DNA from: Alphaproteobacteria bacterium
GTDB lineage: Bacteria; Pseudomonadota; Alphaproteobacteria; MPNO01; UBA2964
DNA length: 42,755 nt
Direction of reading: 5' to 3'
Assembly: GCA_009377375.1 (NCBI GenBank)
Contig: WHUE01000027.1
Location: 1-42,755, forward strand
The position numbers and the translations under genes were made by a program. Shown one piece after another: positions 16,662 through 25,364 of the stretch; the stretch's first letter is position 1; every line of letters begins with the position of its first letter. Below the pieces are notes generated by a model. The model searched no databases, was not told the DNA's origin, and saw only the letters and a program-made list of their open reading frames with translations.

Positions 16662-17708
16662 ATGAAGAACATCTTTAGCAGGGCCGGTGCGGCTGCAATG
16701 ACGATCGCGGCCGGTGCCGCGCTCGCCTCGCCGGCGGCGGCGGACGAAGTCGCCGATTTCTACAAGGGCAAGACCGTGACCATCCTGATCGGGTTCGGCG
16801 TCGGCGGCGGCGTCGACACGTTCGGCCGGCTGCTCGGCCGCCATCTCGGTGCGGCGATGCCCGGCAAGCCCAGCGTCATCGTGCAGAACATGCCCGGCGG
16901 CGGCGGGTTCAAGTCGACCAACTACCTGTTCAACGCCGGGCCGAAGGACGGAACCTACATTACCGTGATGCTGCCGTCGAATGCGATCGAGCCGCTGATG
17001 GGCAATCCCGGCGCCAAGTGGGACACCTTCAAGCTGTCCTGGCTCGGCAACCTGACGCGCGATTTCGGCAGCTGCGTCGCCTCCGGCCGTTCCGGCATCA
17101 AGAGCATCACCGACACGGCGGCCAGACAGGCCATCGTCGGCGCCACCGGCCCCAGCGCACTGACCGCACAGCAGCCTTACGCGCTCGCCAATATCTTCGG
17201 TTACAAGCTGAAGGTCATCACCGGCTACAAGGGGACGCGCGAGATCTGGAACACGCTGGAGAAGGGCGAAGCCGATATCGCCTGCGCGTTCTGGGCGTCG
17301 ATCGCCATGGGGCCGCAGAAGGCGGCGATGGAGTCCGGGCAGCTGGTGCCGATCGTCCAGTTCGGCAGCAAGAAGCATCCGGCCTACGGCGACAGCACGC
17401 CGCTCGTCTACGACCTCGCCCGCGACGACGACGAGCGCAAGCTGCTCCGCTTCGTCTTCGGGCTGGCCGAGATCACCCGGCCCTTCGCTGCACCGCCCGG
17501 CGTACCGGCGGCGCGCGTCGATGCGCTGCGCAAGGCGTTCTGGGCCGCCGCGCATTCGGACGGGCTCAAGGCCGATGCCGCGAAGCAGAAGCTGATCGTC
17601 GATCCGATGGACTGGAAGGAAACCGAGCAGGCGTTCCGCGATGTGCTCTCCACCCCGAAGGCGATCGTGGACAAGGCCAAGGTGGCCATCCGCAAGCCCA
17701 AGGACTGA
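16662..17708 (+). CDS. Tripartite tricarboxylate transporter (TctC/Bug) binding protein (second copy)
   Basis: A 348-residue periplasmic receptor with signal peptide (AAAMTIAAGAALASPAAA) and then DEVADFYKGKTVTILIGFGV. VIVQNMPGGGGFKSTNYLF, NAGPKDGTYI and ITGYKGTREIWNTLEKGE correspond to the same blocks of the gene before it, so the two are paralogues. Start 16662 has GGAGGAAGG upstream and gives the signal peptide directly; an upstream ATG in frame adds a basic stretch and is unlikely. The unit ends in a textbook terminator at 17739-17769. Its permease partner is not in the window. Confidence 0.92.
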   Translation: MKNIFSRAGAAAMTIAAGAALASPAAADEVADFYKGKTVTILIGFGVGGGVDTFGRLLGRHLGAAMPGKPSVIVQNMPGGGGFKSTNYLFNAGPKDGTYITVMLPSNAIEPLMGNPGAKWDTFKLSWLGNLTRDFGSCVASGRSGIKSITDTAARQAIVGATGPSALTAQQPYALANIFGYKLKVITGYKGTREIWNTLEKGEADIACAFWASIAMGPQKAAMESGQLVPIVQFGSKKHPAYGDSTPLVYDLARDDDERKLLRFVFGLAEITRPFAAPPGVPAARVDALRKAFWAAAHSDGLKADAAKQKLIVDPMDWKETEQAFRDVLSTPKAIVDKAKVAIRKPKD

Positions 17709-17738
17709 CCGACCGGGAGAATGCGGCAGCAGCCGCAT

Positions 17739-17769
17739 GGGGGCGCGCCGCACGGCGCGCCCCCTTTTT
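17739..17769 (+). terminator. Rho-independent terminator
   Basis: An 11-bp stem, GGGGGCGCGCC (17739-17749) and GGCGCGCCCCC (17754-17764), loop GCAC, followed at once by TTTTTC. It ends the UbiD-TctC-TctC unit. Confidence 0.88.
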
Positions 17770-17843
17770 CGTGACCGCGGAGACCCTATCTTTCTGGACA
17801 GAGGTCGCAGGCACGAATCCCGACGCGACGATGGGAGACGGAG

Positions 17844-18830
17844 ATGGCGCACCCGGTGCGAAGGGCGAGGGCCGCGCCGCTCGATATGGCGGCCCGCCGC
17901 CGGCACAAGCTGCGCAACACGATCCAGTCCGCCATCCTGCTGGTCGGGATGATCGCGGTTCTGGCGGCCTGCCTGGCGCTTCTCTTCGGGCCGGAAGGGG
18001 CGCTGTGGGGGATCGTCGGCTGGGCGGTCGCCCTGGCCGTGAGCCCCAGCGTCTCGCCGCGCATGGTCCTGTCGCTCTATCAGGCGCGGCGTCTGTACCC
18101 GGACGAATTTCCGGCCGGCTTCCGCATCCTCGAAACGCTGGCCCGCCGCGCCGGGCTGACGCATACGCCCATCCTCTACTATGCGCCGACCTCGATGGTC
18201 AGCGCCTTCACCATGGGCAGACGCGACGACGCCGCCATCGTGCTCACCGACGGCATGCTGCGGACGCTGAACATGCGCGAGCTGGCCGGCGTGCTGGCGC
18301 ACGAGCTGAGCCATGTGCGCAACAACGATCTCCGGGTGATGAACCTCGCCGATTCCATCAGCCGCCTGACCGGGCTGATGGCGGTGGCCGGAGTGCTGCT
18401 CGCCGGCGTCACCCTTCCGCTGCTGCTGGCGGGGGTCGTGACGGTGCCCCTCGGGCTCGTGCTGCTGCTGGTGGCGGCGCCGACAATCGGCAGCCTGATG
18501 CAGCTCGCGCTGTCGCGGGCCCGCGAATTCGATGCGGATCTGGACGCTGCCGGGCTGACCGGCGATCCGGCCGGGCTCGCCTCCGCGTTGGAAAAGCTGG
18601 AGCGCTTCAGCGCCGGGTTCTGGGAACGGATGGCCATGCCGGGCCGCGGGGTGCCGGAGCCGTCGCTGCTGCGCACCCATCCGCAGACCTGGGAGCGCGT
18701 CCGCCGCCTCATGTCGCTCTATGACGGGGACGCCCCGCCGCTGGCCGACGAGGCCCCGGTCCGGCTTCCCGGCGCGATAAGCGCGGTCAGCCGTCCGCCC
18801 CGCTGGCGCGCCAGCGGCCTGTGGTACTGA
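17844..18830 (+). CDS. M48 family metallopeptidase, membrane bound (HtpX-like)
   Basis: A 328-residue zinc peptidase. Two hydrophobic spans lie near residues 32-72, and another hydrophobic region at about 180-220 follows the active site. The zinc motif is H153-E154-x2-H157 in AHELSHVRNND, with the third ligand expected at the glutamate of RAREFDADL, as in HtpX and Ste24 peptidases. Members degrade misfolded membrane proteins. It lacks the usual HtpX N-terminal sequence, so the HtpX name itself is not given. GGGAG lies just before the start. It stands alone between a terminator and the MarC gene, which starts 18 bases after its stop and may be co-transcribed. Confidence 0.88.
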   Translation: MAHPVRRARAAPLDMAARRRHKLRNTIQSAILLVGMIAVLAACLALLFGPEGALWGIVGWAVALAVSPSVSPRMVLSLYQARRLYPDEFPAGFRILETLARRAGLTHTPILYYAPTSMVSAFTMGRRDDAAIVLTDGMLRTLNMRELAGVLAHELSHVRNNDLRVMNLADSISRLTGLMAVAGVLLAGVTLPLLLAGVVTVPLGLVLLLVAAPTIGSLMQLALSRAREFDADLDAAGLTGDPAGLASALEKLERFSAGFWERMAMPGRGVPEPSLLRTHPQTWERVRRLMSLYDGDAPPLADEAPVRLPGAISAVSRPPRWRASGLWY

Positions 18831-18848
18831 CCGGTACGGCGCTGCCGC

Positions 18849-19484
18849 ATGGTCGAGCCAGCCATCATCGCCTTCACCACCTTTTTCGCGACCGTCGCGC
18901 CGATGGACGTGGCGGCGATCTATGCGACGCTGACGGCGAAGGCCACGGCGGTCCGCCGGCGGGAAATGGCGGTGAAGGCGATCCTGGTCGCCACGGGAAT
19001 CCTGCTGCTGATGGCGCTGTTCGGCAACGAGGCGCTGCGGCTGCTCGGCGTCACGCTGCCGGCGCTGCGGATCGCGGGCGGCATCCTGCTGTTCCTGATC
19101 GGCCTCGACATGGTCTTTGCGCTGCATACGGGCGGGGTGTCGACGACCGAGGCGGAATCGCAGGAAGCGGCGCGGCGCGAGGACATCTCGGTGTTTCCCA
19201 TGGCGACGCCGCTGATCGCCGGGCCGGGGGCGATAGGCGCGGTGGTGCTGCAGATGGCCGGGTCGAGCGGCGACGTGGTCCAGCAGGCCGTGATCGTCTC
19301 GATGCTGCTGCTTGTGCTCGTCGTCACATGGGCGCTGATGCTGATCGCGGGCAGCGTCAGCCGGCTGCTCGGCGTGACCGGGCTGAACGTCGTCCAGCGG
19401 GTCATGGGCATCCTGCTCTGCGCGCTCGCCGTGCAGTACGTGATCGACGGAATCGCCGCCACGAACCTGCTCGCTGGAGCATGA
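18849..19484 (+). CDS. MarC family integral membrane protein
   Basis: A 211-residue protein with about six membrane spans and the MarC features: an N-terminal FFATVAPMDVAAIY loop, GGILLFLIGLDMVF in the third span, PMATPLIAGPGAIGAVVL in the middle and GLNVVQRVMGILLCALAVQ near the end. The family was once linked to multiple antibiotic resistance, but its function is not established. No clear ribosome site is seen, and the start lies 18 bases after the peptidase stop, so re-initiation from the upstream gene is possible. It converges on the ABC permease gene. Confidence 0.9.
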   Translation: MVEPAIIAFTTFFATVAPMDVAAIYATLTAKATAVRRREMAVKAILVATGILLLMALFGNEALRLLGVTLPALRIAGGILLFLIGLDMVFALHTGGVSTTEAESQEAARREDISVFPMATPLIAGPGAIGAVVLQMAGSSGDVVQQAVIVSMLLLVLVVTWALMLIAGSVSRLLGVTGLNVVQRVMGILLCALAVQYVIDGIAATNLLAGA

Positions 19485-19491
19485 TCCGGCG

Positions 19492-21249
19492 TCAGTTCTG
19501 CGCCGGCCCGCGGCCGAAGCCGAGGAAGCGGACGCCGAGGGTGAGCAGCAGAAGCGAGGCCATCAGCATGGCGCCTATGGCGCCCACGGCCTCGATATCA
19601 CCTTCGTCCCACATGTACCAGATCAGCACGGCGAGCACCTCGTTGTCCGGTCCCTCGAACAGGACCAGCGGCATGCCGGCGACGCGCACCGTCAGCAGCA
19701 CCACCCAGATCCACACCCCGGCGAAGGTCGGCAGCATCAGCGGCACGAAGATGCGGATCATCACCCGCCAGGGCGGCGCGCCGGAGGTGGTCGCCGCTTC
19801 CTCCAGATCGTGGTGGACCTGCAGGATCGCGGCGTTCATGGACCGCGTGCCGTATGCGATGAAGGCGACGGTGAAGCCGATGGCGATCGACCAGATGCTG
19901 CCGAAGAACCCGGTGCCCAGCTTCTGGTCCACCAGCAGGTAGAGCCACAGGAACGCGATGCCCATCACGATGCCGGGGATCGCGTGCGGGATGAAGGCGA
20001 TCTGGTCCAGAAGCCGGCGGGCGAAGAACTTGCTGCGCACGACCACCAGCGAGATCAGGAACGACAGCACCGTGGTCGCTGTCGCCGCTACGAACACCAT
20101 CAGAAGGGTGTTGGTGAAGGTCTGTCGAAACCGGTCGTAGGTGAAGATCTCCCTGTACTGCTCGAACGACATGGCGCGGAACGCTTCCAGGCTCGGCGGC
20201 TGCAGGACGGGCAGAAACGAGACGTAGAGCAGCACCAGGAACGGCAGGATCACCGACAGGATCAGGAAAACGAACACCAGCGCCAGGCAGACATGGCGCC
20301 AGCGTCCCAGCGCGACCGGGCGCGGACGGTATCCCTTGCCGGTGATGACGCTGAACCGCTCCGCCCGCCCGATCATCCTGGAATAGAAGTAGATCGCGAC
20401 GATGGCGATCAGCAGGTACAGCATGGCCAGCGCGTTGGCCTCGCCTACCGCCGGCAACTCGACGGTCTGGAGGATCGCGTAGATCTGCGTGCTGAAGACG
20501 TGGATGTTCGCCGGCAAGCCCAGCACGCCGGGGACCTCGAACACCTCCAGCGCCGTCATCGCCTGGTAGATCACCACCGCGACCAGCCCCGGCGCCATCA
20601 GCCCCAGCGTGACGCGGCGCACCGCCCGCGCCGGGCGCGCGCCGGACACCGCCGCCGCTTCCTCCAGCGCCGGGTCCATCGCGCGCAGCAGCGGCACCAG
20701 CATCAGGAAGGCCGTCGGCACCAGCCGCAGCCCCTCGACGAAGATCATCCCGCCCAGCGAATAGATGTCCACCGGCGCGGCGTCCAGCCCCAGCGTGTCG
20801 ATCAGGAACCGGTTGATGAAGCCCGAGCGCGGGCTGAGCAGCAGCACCCAGGCCATGGATTGCAGCAGCCCCGGCACAGCCAGGGTCAGCGGCACCCCGG
20901 CATAGATCCATATCTTGCCGGGCATGTCGCTGCGCTCCACCAGCCAGGCGAGCACGGCGGCCACCGTGATCCCGAACGCGGTGCTGCCGCCGACATAGAC
21001 GAAGGTGTTGTAGAACAGGCCCCAGGTGACCGGGTCCGTCCATACCTTTATGTGGTTGGCCCAGCCCATCTGATCGAGACTGAACTCGGTCGGCAGCCGG
21101 GCGGTCGAGAAGCTGCCGACGATCAGGAAGCCGGTCGGCAGCAGCACCAGCGTCGCGACCGTCCAGAAGACGAAGTGATTCCAGAGTCCGCCGCCCTCGG
21201 CGCGCCGGAAGGGTCGGGGCAGGGCAAGTGCGCGAGCCATGGGTGCCAT
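19492..21249 (-). CDS. ABC transporter permease, two fused membrane domains (iron(III)-type)
   Basis: A 585-residue inner-membrane protein made of two BPD_transp_1 domains, each with the cytoplasmic EAA loop that docks to the ATPase: EEAAAVSGARPARAVRRV near residue 195 and EEAATTSGAPPWRVMIRI near residue 483. This double-domain layout is that of the SfuB/FbpB iron(III) and related importers. The binding protein gene lies upstream (21322-22485), separated by 72 bases containing hairpins. No ATP-binding subunit is in the window, so it must be encoded elsewhere or shared. An alternative start three codons later (21240) is possible; neither has a clear ribosome site. Confidence 0.93.
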   Translation of the reverse strand: MAPMARALALPRPFRRAEGGGLWNHFVFWTVATLVLLPTGFLIVGSFSTARLPTEFSLDQMGWANHIKVWTDPVTWGLFYNTFVYVGGSTAFGITVAAVLAWLVERSDMPGKIWIYAGVPLTLAVPGLLQSMAWVLLLSPRSGFINRFLIDTLGLDAAPVDIYSLGGMIFVEGLRLVPTAFLMLVPLLRAMDPALEEAAAVSGARPARAVRRVTLGLMAPGLVAVVIYQAMTALEVFEVPGVLGLPANIHVFSTQIYAILQTVELPAVGEANALAMLYLLIAIVAIYFYSRMIGRAERFSVITGKGYRPRPVALGRWRHVCLALVFVFLILSVILPFLVLLYVSFLPVLQPPSLEAFRAMSFEQYREIFTYDRFRQTFTNTLLMVFVAATATTVLSFLISLVVVRSKFFARRLLDQIAFIPHAIPGIVMGIAFLWLYLLVDQKLGTGFFGSIWSIAIGFTVAFIAYGTRSMNAAILQVHHDLEEAATTSGAPPWRVMIRIFVPLMLPTFAGVWIWVVLLTVRVAGMPLVLFEGPDNEVLAVLIWYMWDEGDIEAVGAIGAMLMASLLLLTLGVRFLGFGRGPAQN

Positions 21250-21277
21250 TCGCCGTTGTCGGGTTAACGCGCGTCTG

Positions 21278-21340
21278 TCCGGCGCAGCGTCGGCGCCACG
21301 CCGGATGGGGGGGCGGTCCGGTCAGCGCTTGGCCGGACCG
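21278..21340 (-). promoter_or_regulatory. Hairpins between the ABC binding protein and permease genes
   Basis: CGGTCCGG (21314-21321) pairs with CCGGACCG (21333-21340), a perfect 8-bp stem spanning the stop codon of the binding-protein gene. TCCGGCG (21278-21284) pairs with CGCCGGA (21299-21305). They may favour expression of the receptor over the permease. Confidence 0.45.
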
Positions 21341-22485
21341 GCCTTCTTCTCCGACGGTCCGCCGGTGGTCGCCCATACCTTGTTCCACACCTTCAGCATC
21401 CTGGGCTGAATGGTGTTGGTGACGTCAACCGTGCGCAGCGCCCTGGTCTTGCCCAGCACCTCGCGCGGGTAGCTCAGGAAGTCGTCGTTCTGAAGACCCG
21501 AATGCGCGGGCGCCGACTTGTCGGCGTTGGTGAGCGCAAGCTGGCCCTCCTTGCTGAGCATCCAGTTCACGAACAGCCGGCCGGCGTTGCTGTTCGGCGA
21601 CCCGCGGAACACGCCGATCTGGGAATCTGTCGCCGGCACCACGTCGGGGCAGTGGAAGCCGAGCGGCGCGCCCTTCTCCACCTGGATCTTCACGCGGTAG
21701 TCCGCCGCAGGCAGCGCGATGTCGTACTCGCCCATCACGGCCAGCTTCATCAGCCCGTTGATCGCTTCCTTGCGGAGCTGCGGCCTGGCGATGGAGAACA
21801 GCTTGTCGATATATTCCGTGCCCCACTTGTCGCCGTAATGCGCCCACAGCGTGACTAGCCAGAGCTGCGGCCGGTTGCCCATGCCGATCTTGCCGTTGTG
21901 CCAGCGCGGGTTTTCGATCAGCTCCATCCAGGTTTTCGGCAGCTCCTCCTTCTTCACGCGCTTGGTGTTGTAGGCCATGCACCAGTGCGAGTTCTGGGTG
22001 GAAATCCAGGTGCCGTGCTTGTCCTTGGCGTCTTCGGGCACGTTCTTCCAGGTCGGCAGGTCGGCAATGTCGGTCAGCGCCTTGGCCTCGCGGTAGTCGT
22101 CGACCACGCGGGTGAAGGATGTGATGACGTCGGTGACGTAGTTGCCGCGCTTGAACGCCAGCAGCGGGTTGACGGCGCGGTTCATGCCGATGCCGCGGGT
22201 GTACTGGATGTCCTTGATGAACGGATAGCGCTCCAGGAACGGCGCCTGCAGCTTCTTGAAATTGGCGGGCGACAGGTTGGCGCGAACCTTCAGCCTGCCC
22301 TCCTTCTTCGCCGCCTCGATCAGGGAGGCCGGAACGGCAAGCTCGGCGTCCAGCCCGTCGAGCGACTTCTCGGTCAGCTTCAGGGTCCTGAGAATGTCTT
22401 TCGTCGCCTGCGGCAACTCGGCGGCGACCGCCGCCTGGCCTATCACCAGCGCAGCGGCAAGCAAAGACAGGTATCGTGTCTTCAT
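21322..22485 (-). CDS. ABC transporter extracellular solute-binding protein (iron(III)-type)
   Basis: A 387-residue periplasmic protein with a signal peptide (YLSLLAAALVIGQAAVAAE). The mature part has the class-1 binding protein pattern of the AfuA/FbpA group: a mid-protein GKIGMGNRPQLWL, LPKTWMELIENPRWHNGKI and GSPNSNAGRLFVNWMLSKEGQ. Whether it binds a metal, a polyamine or an organic acid cannot be told; the two adjacent tyrosines that bind iron in FbpA are not evident. Start 22485 is preferred over 22491 because GGGGAGG then sits six bases upstream rather than directly against the ATG. It is divergent from the CocE-type gene. Confidence 0.9.
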   Translation of the reverse strand: MKTRYLSLLAAALVIGQAAVAAELPQATKDILRTLKLTEKSLDGLDAELAVPASLIEAAKKEGRLKVRANLSPANFKKLQAPFLERYPFIKDIQYTRGIGMNRAVNPLLAFKRGNYVTDVITSFTRVVDDYREAKALTDIADLPTWKNVPEDAKDKHGTWISTQNSHWCMAYNTKRVKKEELPKTWMELIENPRWHNGKIGMGNRPQLWLVTLWAHYGDKWGTEYIDKLFSIARPQLRKEAINGLMKLAVMGEYDIALPAADYRVKIQVEKGAPLGFHCPDVVPATDSQIGVFRGSPNSNAGRLFVNWMLSKEGQLALTNADKSAPAHSGLQNDDFLSYPREVLGKTRALRTVDVTNTIQPRMLKVWNKVWATTGGPSEKKAGPAKR

Positions 22486-22590
22486 CGTCATCCTCCCCGG
22501 TTTTTCTCGCGTTCGGCTTGTCGGCGCGGTTTCACAGGAGGGTATGCCCGCCGGTTTTGCCGTGCAAGCGCGGGATCACGCCTCGTGGCG

Positions 22591-22620
22591 TGGACAGCGC
22601 TTCGCCCCGCCCCGTAAGAT
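22591..22620 (+). promoter_or_regulatory. Possible promoter of the CocE-type hydrolase unit
   Basis: TGGACA (22591-22596), an 18-base spacer and TAAGAT (22615-22620), 44 bases before the start at 22665, in the divergent intergenic region. Confidence 0.4.
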
Positions 22621-22664
22621 ACGGACCAACAAGCAGCATCGACAGGACAGGCAGGGAGGAACGC

Positions 22665-24365
22665 ATGGCAAAGGCTGCGAGCGCGCGCAGGGAAACGGTC
22701 AGCCGGCCCCGGTACCGGATGAAGACGGAGCCCGACGTCTATGTCGCCATGCGCGACGGGGTGCGCATTTCGTGCTGCATCTGGCGGCCCGACGCGGAAG
22801 GGGAGTTCCCGACGCTCTACGCCGCGTCGCCCTACCAGTGGGAATACGACGACGTGCCGGCCTATACACTGTTTCCGTGGCGGGAGACGGGGCCGATCGA
22901 ATGGTATGTGCAGCGCGGCTATGCCTATGTCCATGCCGACGTGCGCGGCGCCGGCCGGTCGGAAGGCGAGTTCCGCTTTCTCTCGCGGGACGAGCAGCTC
23001 GACAATGTGGAGATGATCGGCTGGATCGCGAAGCAGCCCTGGTCCGACGGCAAGGTGGGCGGCATCGGCCAGTCCTACTTCGCCTTCTCGCAATGGCTGA
23101 TGGGCGTCAACCGGCCGAAGAACCTCACCTGCATCGCGCCCTACGACGCGCTGTGCGACCCCTATCGCGACCACGGGTTCCACGGCGGCATCTACTGCCA
23201 GTACCGGACCAACTGGTATATCGGCGTGCGCCGCAACGCGCTGCACCGCCCGGCGAACGCCCGGCCCAACAAGCGGATGGAATACGATCTCGGCCTCGCG
23301 CTGACGGAGCACGACACCTATGACGACTGGTGGAAGGAGCGCACCGCCTTCCACCGGCTGGGGGAGATCGACATCCCGGTGCTGAACATCGGCCACTGGG
23401 CGAAGCAGGGGCTTCACCTGCGCGGCAATCTGATCGCCCACGAATACCTGAAGACGAAGCAGAAGAAGCTGGTGGTCACCGGGTTCAAGACCGCCGCGGC
23501 GGTGCATCACGCCTTCGACACCATCGAGTTCCACGAGGAATTCCTGCTGCCCTTCTACGACCGTTACCTGAAGGGGATGGAGAACGGCTACGAGGACCTG
23601 CCGCCGGTGCGCGTCTACGTCAACGGCGCCGAGGCGTGGCGGGAGGAGAAGGGCTGGCCGCTGAAGCGGGCGAAATACGTTTCCTGGTACCTGAAGAAGG
23701 GCCCGTCGAGGAGCGTCACCTCGCTCAACGACGGCGGGCTGTCGACCGCGCTGCCGCCGCGCAACGGCGGGCGCACCGGCTACAGCTACCCCGACGGTCA
23801 GTGGGCCAACGGCGTGGTGGCGATGGGGCCGAAGGGACCGGACCCCGTGCGTCGCGTGCTCACCTTCACCTCCGACCCGCTGGAGGAGGATGTGGAGGCG
23901 GTCGGCCCGGTGGTGCTGGAGCTCTATGCCTCCTCGACCAATATCGACACCGATTTCATCGTCAAGCTGGCCGAGCAGCGCCCGCAATCGGACGAGGACC
24001 GGAAGGCCGGCATCAATCCGCCCTTCACCAACATCTCCAAGGGCTGGCTCAAGGCCTCGCATCACACCACGAAGAACGAGGCGCTGAGCACGCCTTACCG
24101 CCCGTTCTACGACCACGACCATGCCCGCGCGCTCACCCCCGGGGCGATCTACAAGTTCGAGATCGAGATCCTGCCGGTCGGCCACCGATTCAAGGCGGGC
24201 AACCGCATCCGGGTGGAGATCGTCAACGGGGACTCGCAGATGACCGACCGCGGCTGGACGCATCCCTACCACCCGTCCAAGGTCGGCTCGGACACGTTCG
24301 AGCACAACGAACGGTACCCGTCGCGGCTGCTGCTGCCGGTGATTTCCACGGGAAAGCGGGGGTAA
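22665..24365 (+). CDS. CocE/NonD family hydrolase (X-Pro dipeptidyl-peptidase S15-like)
   Basis: A 566-residue serine hydrolase. The N-terminal alpha/beta core has MRDGVRISCCIWRPDAEGEF and HADVRGAGRSEGEF, and the nucleophile is S137 in GIGQSYFAFSQW. The C-terminal jelly-roll domain (about 400 to the end) contains LTFTSDPLEEDVEAVGPVVL and DTDFIVKLAEQRP, as in CocE and the glutaryl-7-ACA acylases. Members cleave esters or amides; the substrate is unknown. No signal peptide is seen. GGGAGGA lies upstream of the start; the open frame further upstream is not protein-like. Its stop is 4 bases before the next hydrolase gene. The glycine that usually ends the elbow motif is replaced (SYFA instead of SYxG). 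Confidence 0.9.
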   Translation: MAKAASARRETVSRPRYRMKTEPDVYVAMRDGVRISCCIWRPDAEGEFPTLYAASPYQWEYDDVPAYTLFPWRETGPIEWYVQRGYAYVHADVRGAGRSEGEFRFLSRDEQLDNVEMIGWIAKQPWSDGKVGGIGQSYFAFSQWLMGVNRPKNLTCIAPYDALCDPYRDHGFHGGIYCQYRTNWYIGVRRNALHRPANARPNKRMEYDLGLALTEHDTYDDWWKERTAFHRLGEIDIPVLNIGHWAKQGLHLRGNLIAHEYLKTKQKKLVVTGFKTAAAVHHAFDTIEFHEEFLLPFYDRYLKGMENGYEDLPPVRVYVNGAEAWREEKGWPLKRAKYVSWYLKKGPSRSVTSLNDGGLSTALPPRNGGRTGYSYPDGQWANGVVAMGPKGPDPVRRVLTFTSDPLEEDVEAVGPVVLELYASSTNIDTDFIVKLAEQRPQSDEDRKAGINPPFTNISKGWLKASHHTTKNEALSTPYRPFYDHDHARALTPGAIYKFEIEILPVGHRFKAGNRIRVEIVNGDSQMTDRGWTHPYHPSKVGSDTFEHNERYPSRLLLPVISTGKRG

Positions 24366-24369
24366 CGAG

Positions 24370-25326
24370 ATGGCCGCTTCGCCGCTGAAAGGCGCCGCCG
24401 GCACGGTCGACGGGATCAGGCGCGATTCCGGCTTCGCCGACACGTCGCCCGCCGTTTATTTCGATGTTCTGGAGCCGGACAGGCCGACGGGCAGGCCGCC
24501 GGTGGTGATGGTGCATGGCGGCGGCCATACCGGCACGTGCTATCTCGCCACCCCCGATGGCCGGCCCGGCTGGGCGGCCTATTTCGCCCGGCGCGGCCAC
24601 CGCGTGTTCGTACCCGACTGGCCGGGCATGGGGCGCAGCGGCTTCATGGCGGGACAGGCGCTGACCGGCGAGGTCGTCTGCCGCGCGCTCGGCGGGCTGA
24701 TCGAGAGCGTGGGCGAGCCGGTGGTGCTGATGACCCATTCCATGTCCGGCGTCTACGGCTGGAAGCTGGTGGAGACGCATGGCGCGCATATCCTGGCCGT
24801 GGTCGGGGTCGCGCCGAGCGCGCCGGGCGACGTGCAGCCGCAGGCGGAGGTGATCTCGCGCGACGGGGACGAGGTCGTGGTGCGCCGGGCGGGGGGCGCG
24901 CGCCGCATCTCCTTCACCGCGCTGACCCCGCCCGAGCCGGATTTCATCCGTGCCAAATTCCTCGGGCCCGACTCCACGCGCTTCCCGATGGCGGCGCTGG
25001 ATTTCTACGCGCGCGGCCTCGGCTACACCCCGCCGCGCCTGATGTTCGAGCGCCAGAACGTCGACGGTGCCCAGCTTCGCGTCGCCGACCCCGCGCCATT
25101 CCGCGGCAAACGCATCCTCGTGATCACCGGCGCCTGCGATGTCGACCACACGCGCGAGGTCGACGGCGCCGTCGTCGACTGGCTCGGGAAGATCGGCGCC
25201 GCGGTCGAGTTCCGCTTCCTCGCGGACGAGGGGATCGACGGCAACGGCCACATGCTGATGCTGGAGCAGAACAGCGACGAGATCGCCGGCATCATCGCGG
25301 ACTGGGTGGAAGCGGCGACGGGTTGA
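24370..25326 (+). CDS. Alpha/beta hydrolase
   Basis: A 318-residue hydrolase. The oxyanion block is VVMVHGGGHTG, the nucleophile elbow is T-H-S124-M-S, and the catalytic histidine is likely H294 in GNGHMLML. The elbow has Thr and Ser where the usual motif has Gly, a tolerated small-residue variant seen in some esterases. VFVPDWPGMGRSGFM is the standard loop before the lid. The substrate is unknown. Its start follows the CocE-type gene by 4 bases, so they are surely co-transcribed and may act in succession on one ester or amide. The VOC gene follows. Confidence 0.88.
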   Translation: MAASPLKGAAGTVDGIRRDSGFADTSPAVYFDVLEPDRPTGRPPVVMVHGGGHTGTCYLATPDGRPGWAAYFARRGHRVFVPDWPGMGRSGFMAGQALTGEVVCRALGGLIESVGEPVVLMTHSMSGVYGWKLVETHGAHILAVVGVAPSAPGDVQPQAEVISRDGDEVVVRRAGGARRISFTALTPPEPDFIRAKFLGPDSTRFPMAALDFYARGLGYTPPRLMFERQNVDGAQLRVADPAPFRGKRILVITGACDVDHTREVDGAVVDWLGKIGAAVEFRFLADEGIDGNGHMLMLEQNSDEIAGIIADWVEAATG

Positions 25327-25364
25327 GGTCTAGACTGTTCGTCCGCTCGCACAGGGAGGCCGCC

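Noticed and set aside
16581-19127. An 848-codon open frame on the minus strand
   Set aside because: Antisense to the TctC, peptidase and MarC genes; it crosses a strong terminator and has no family-like sequence.
19810-21267. A 485-codon open frame on the plus strand
   Set aside because: Antisense to the ABC permease; composition is rich in Arg, Asp, Gln and His as in other shadow frames.
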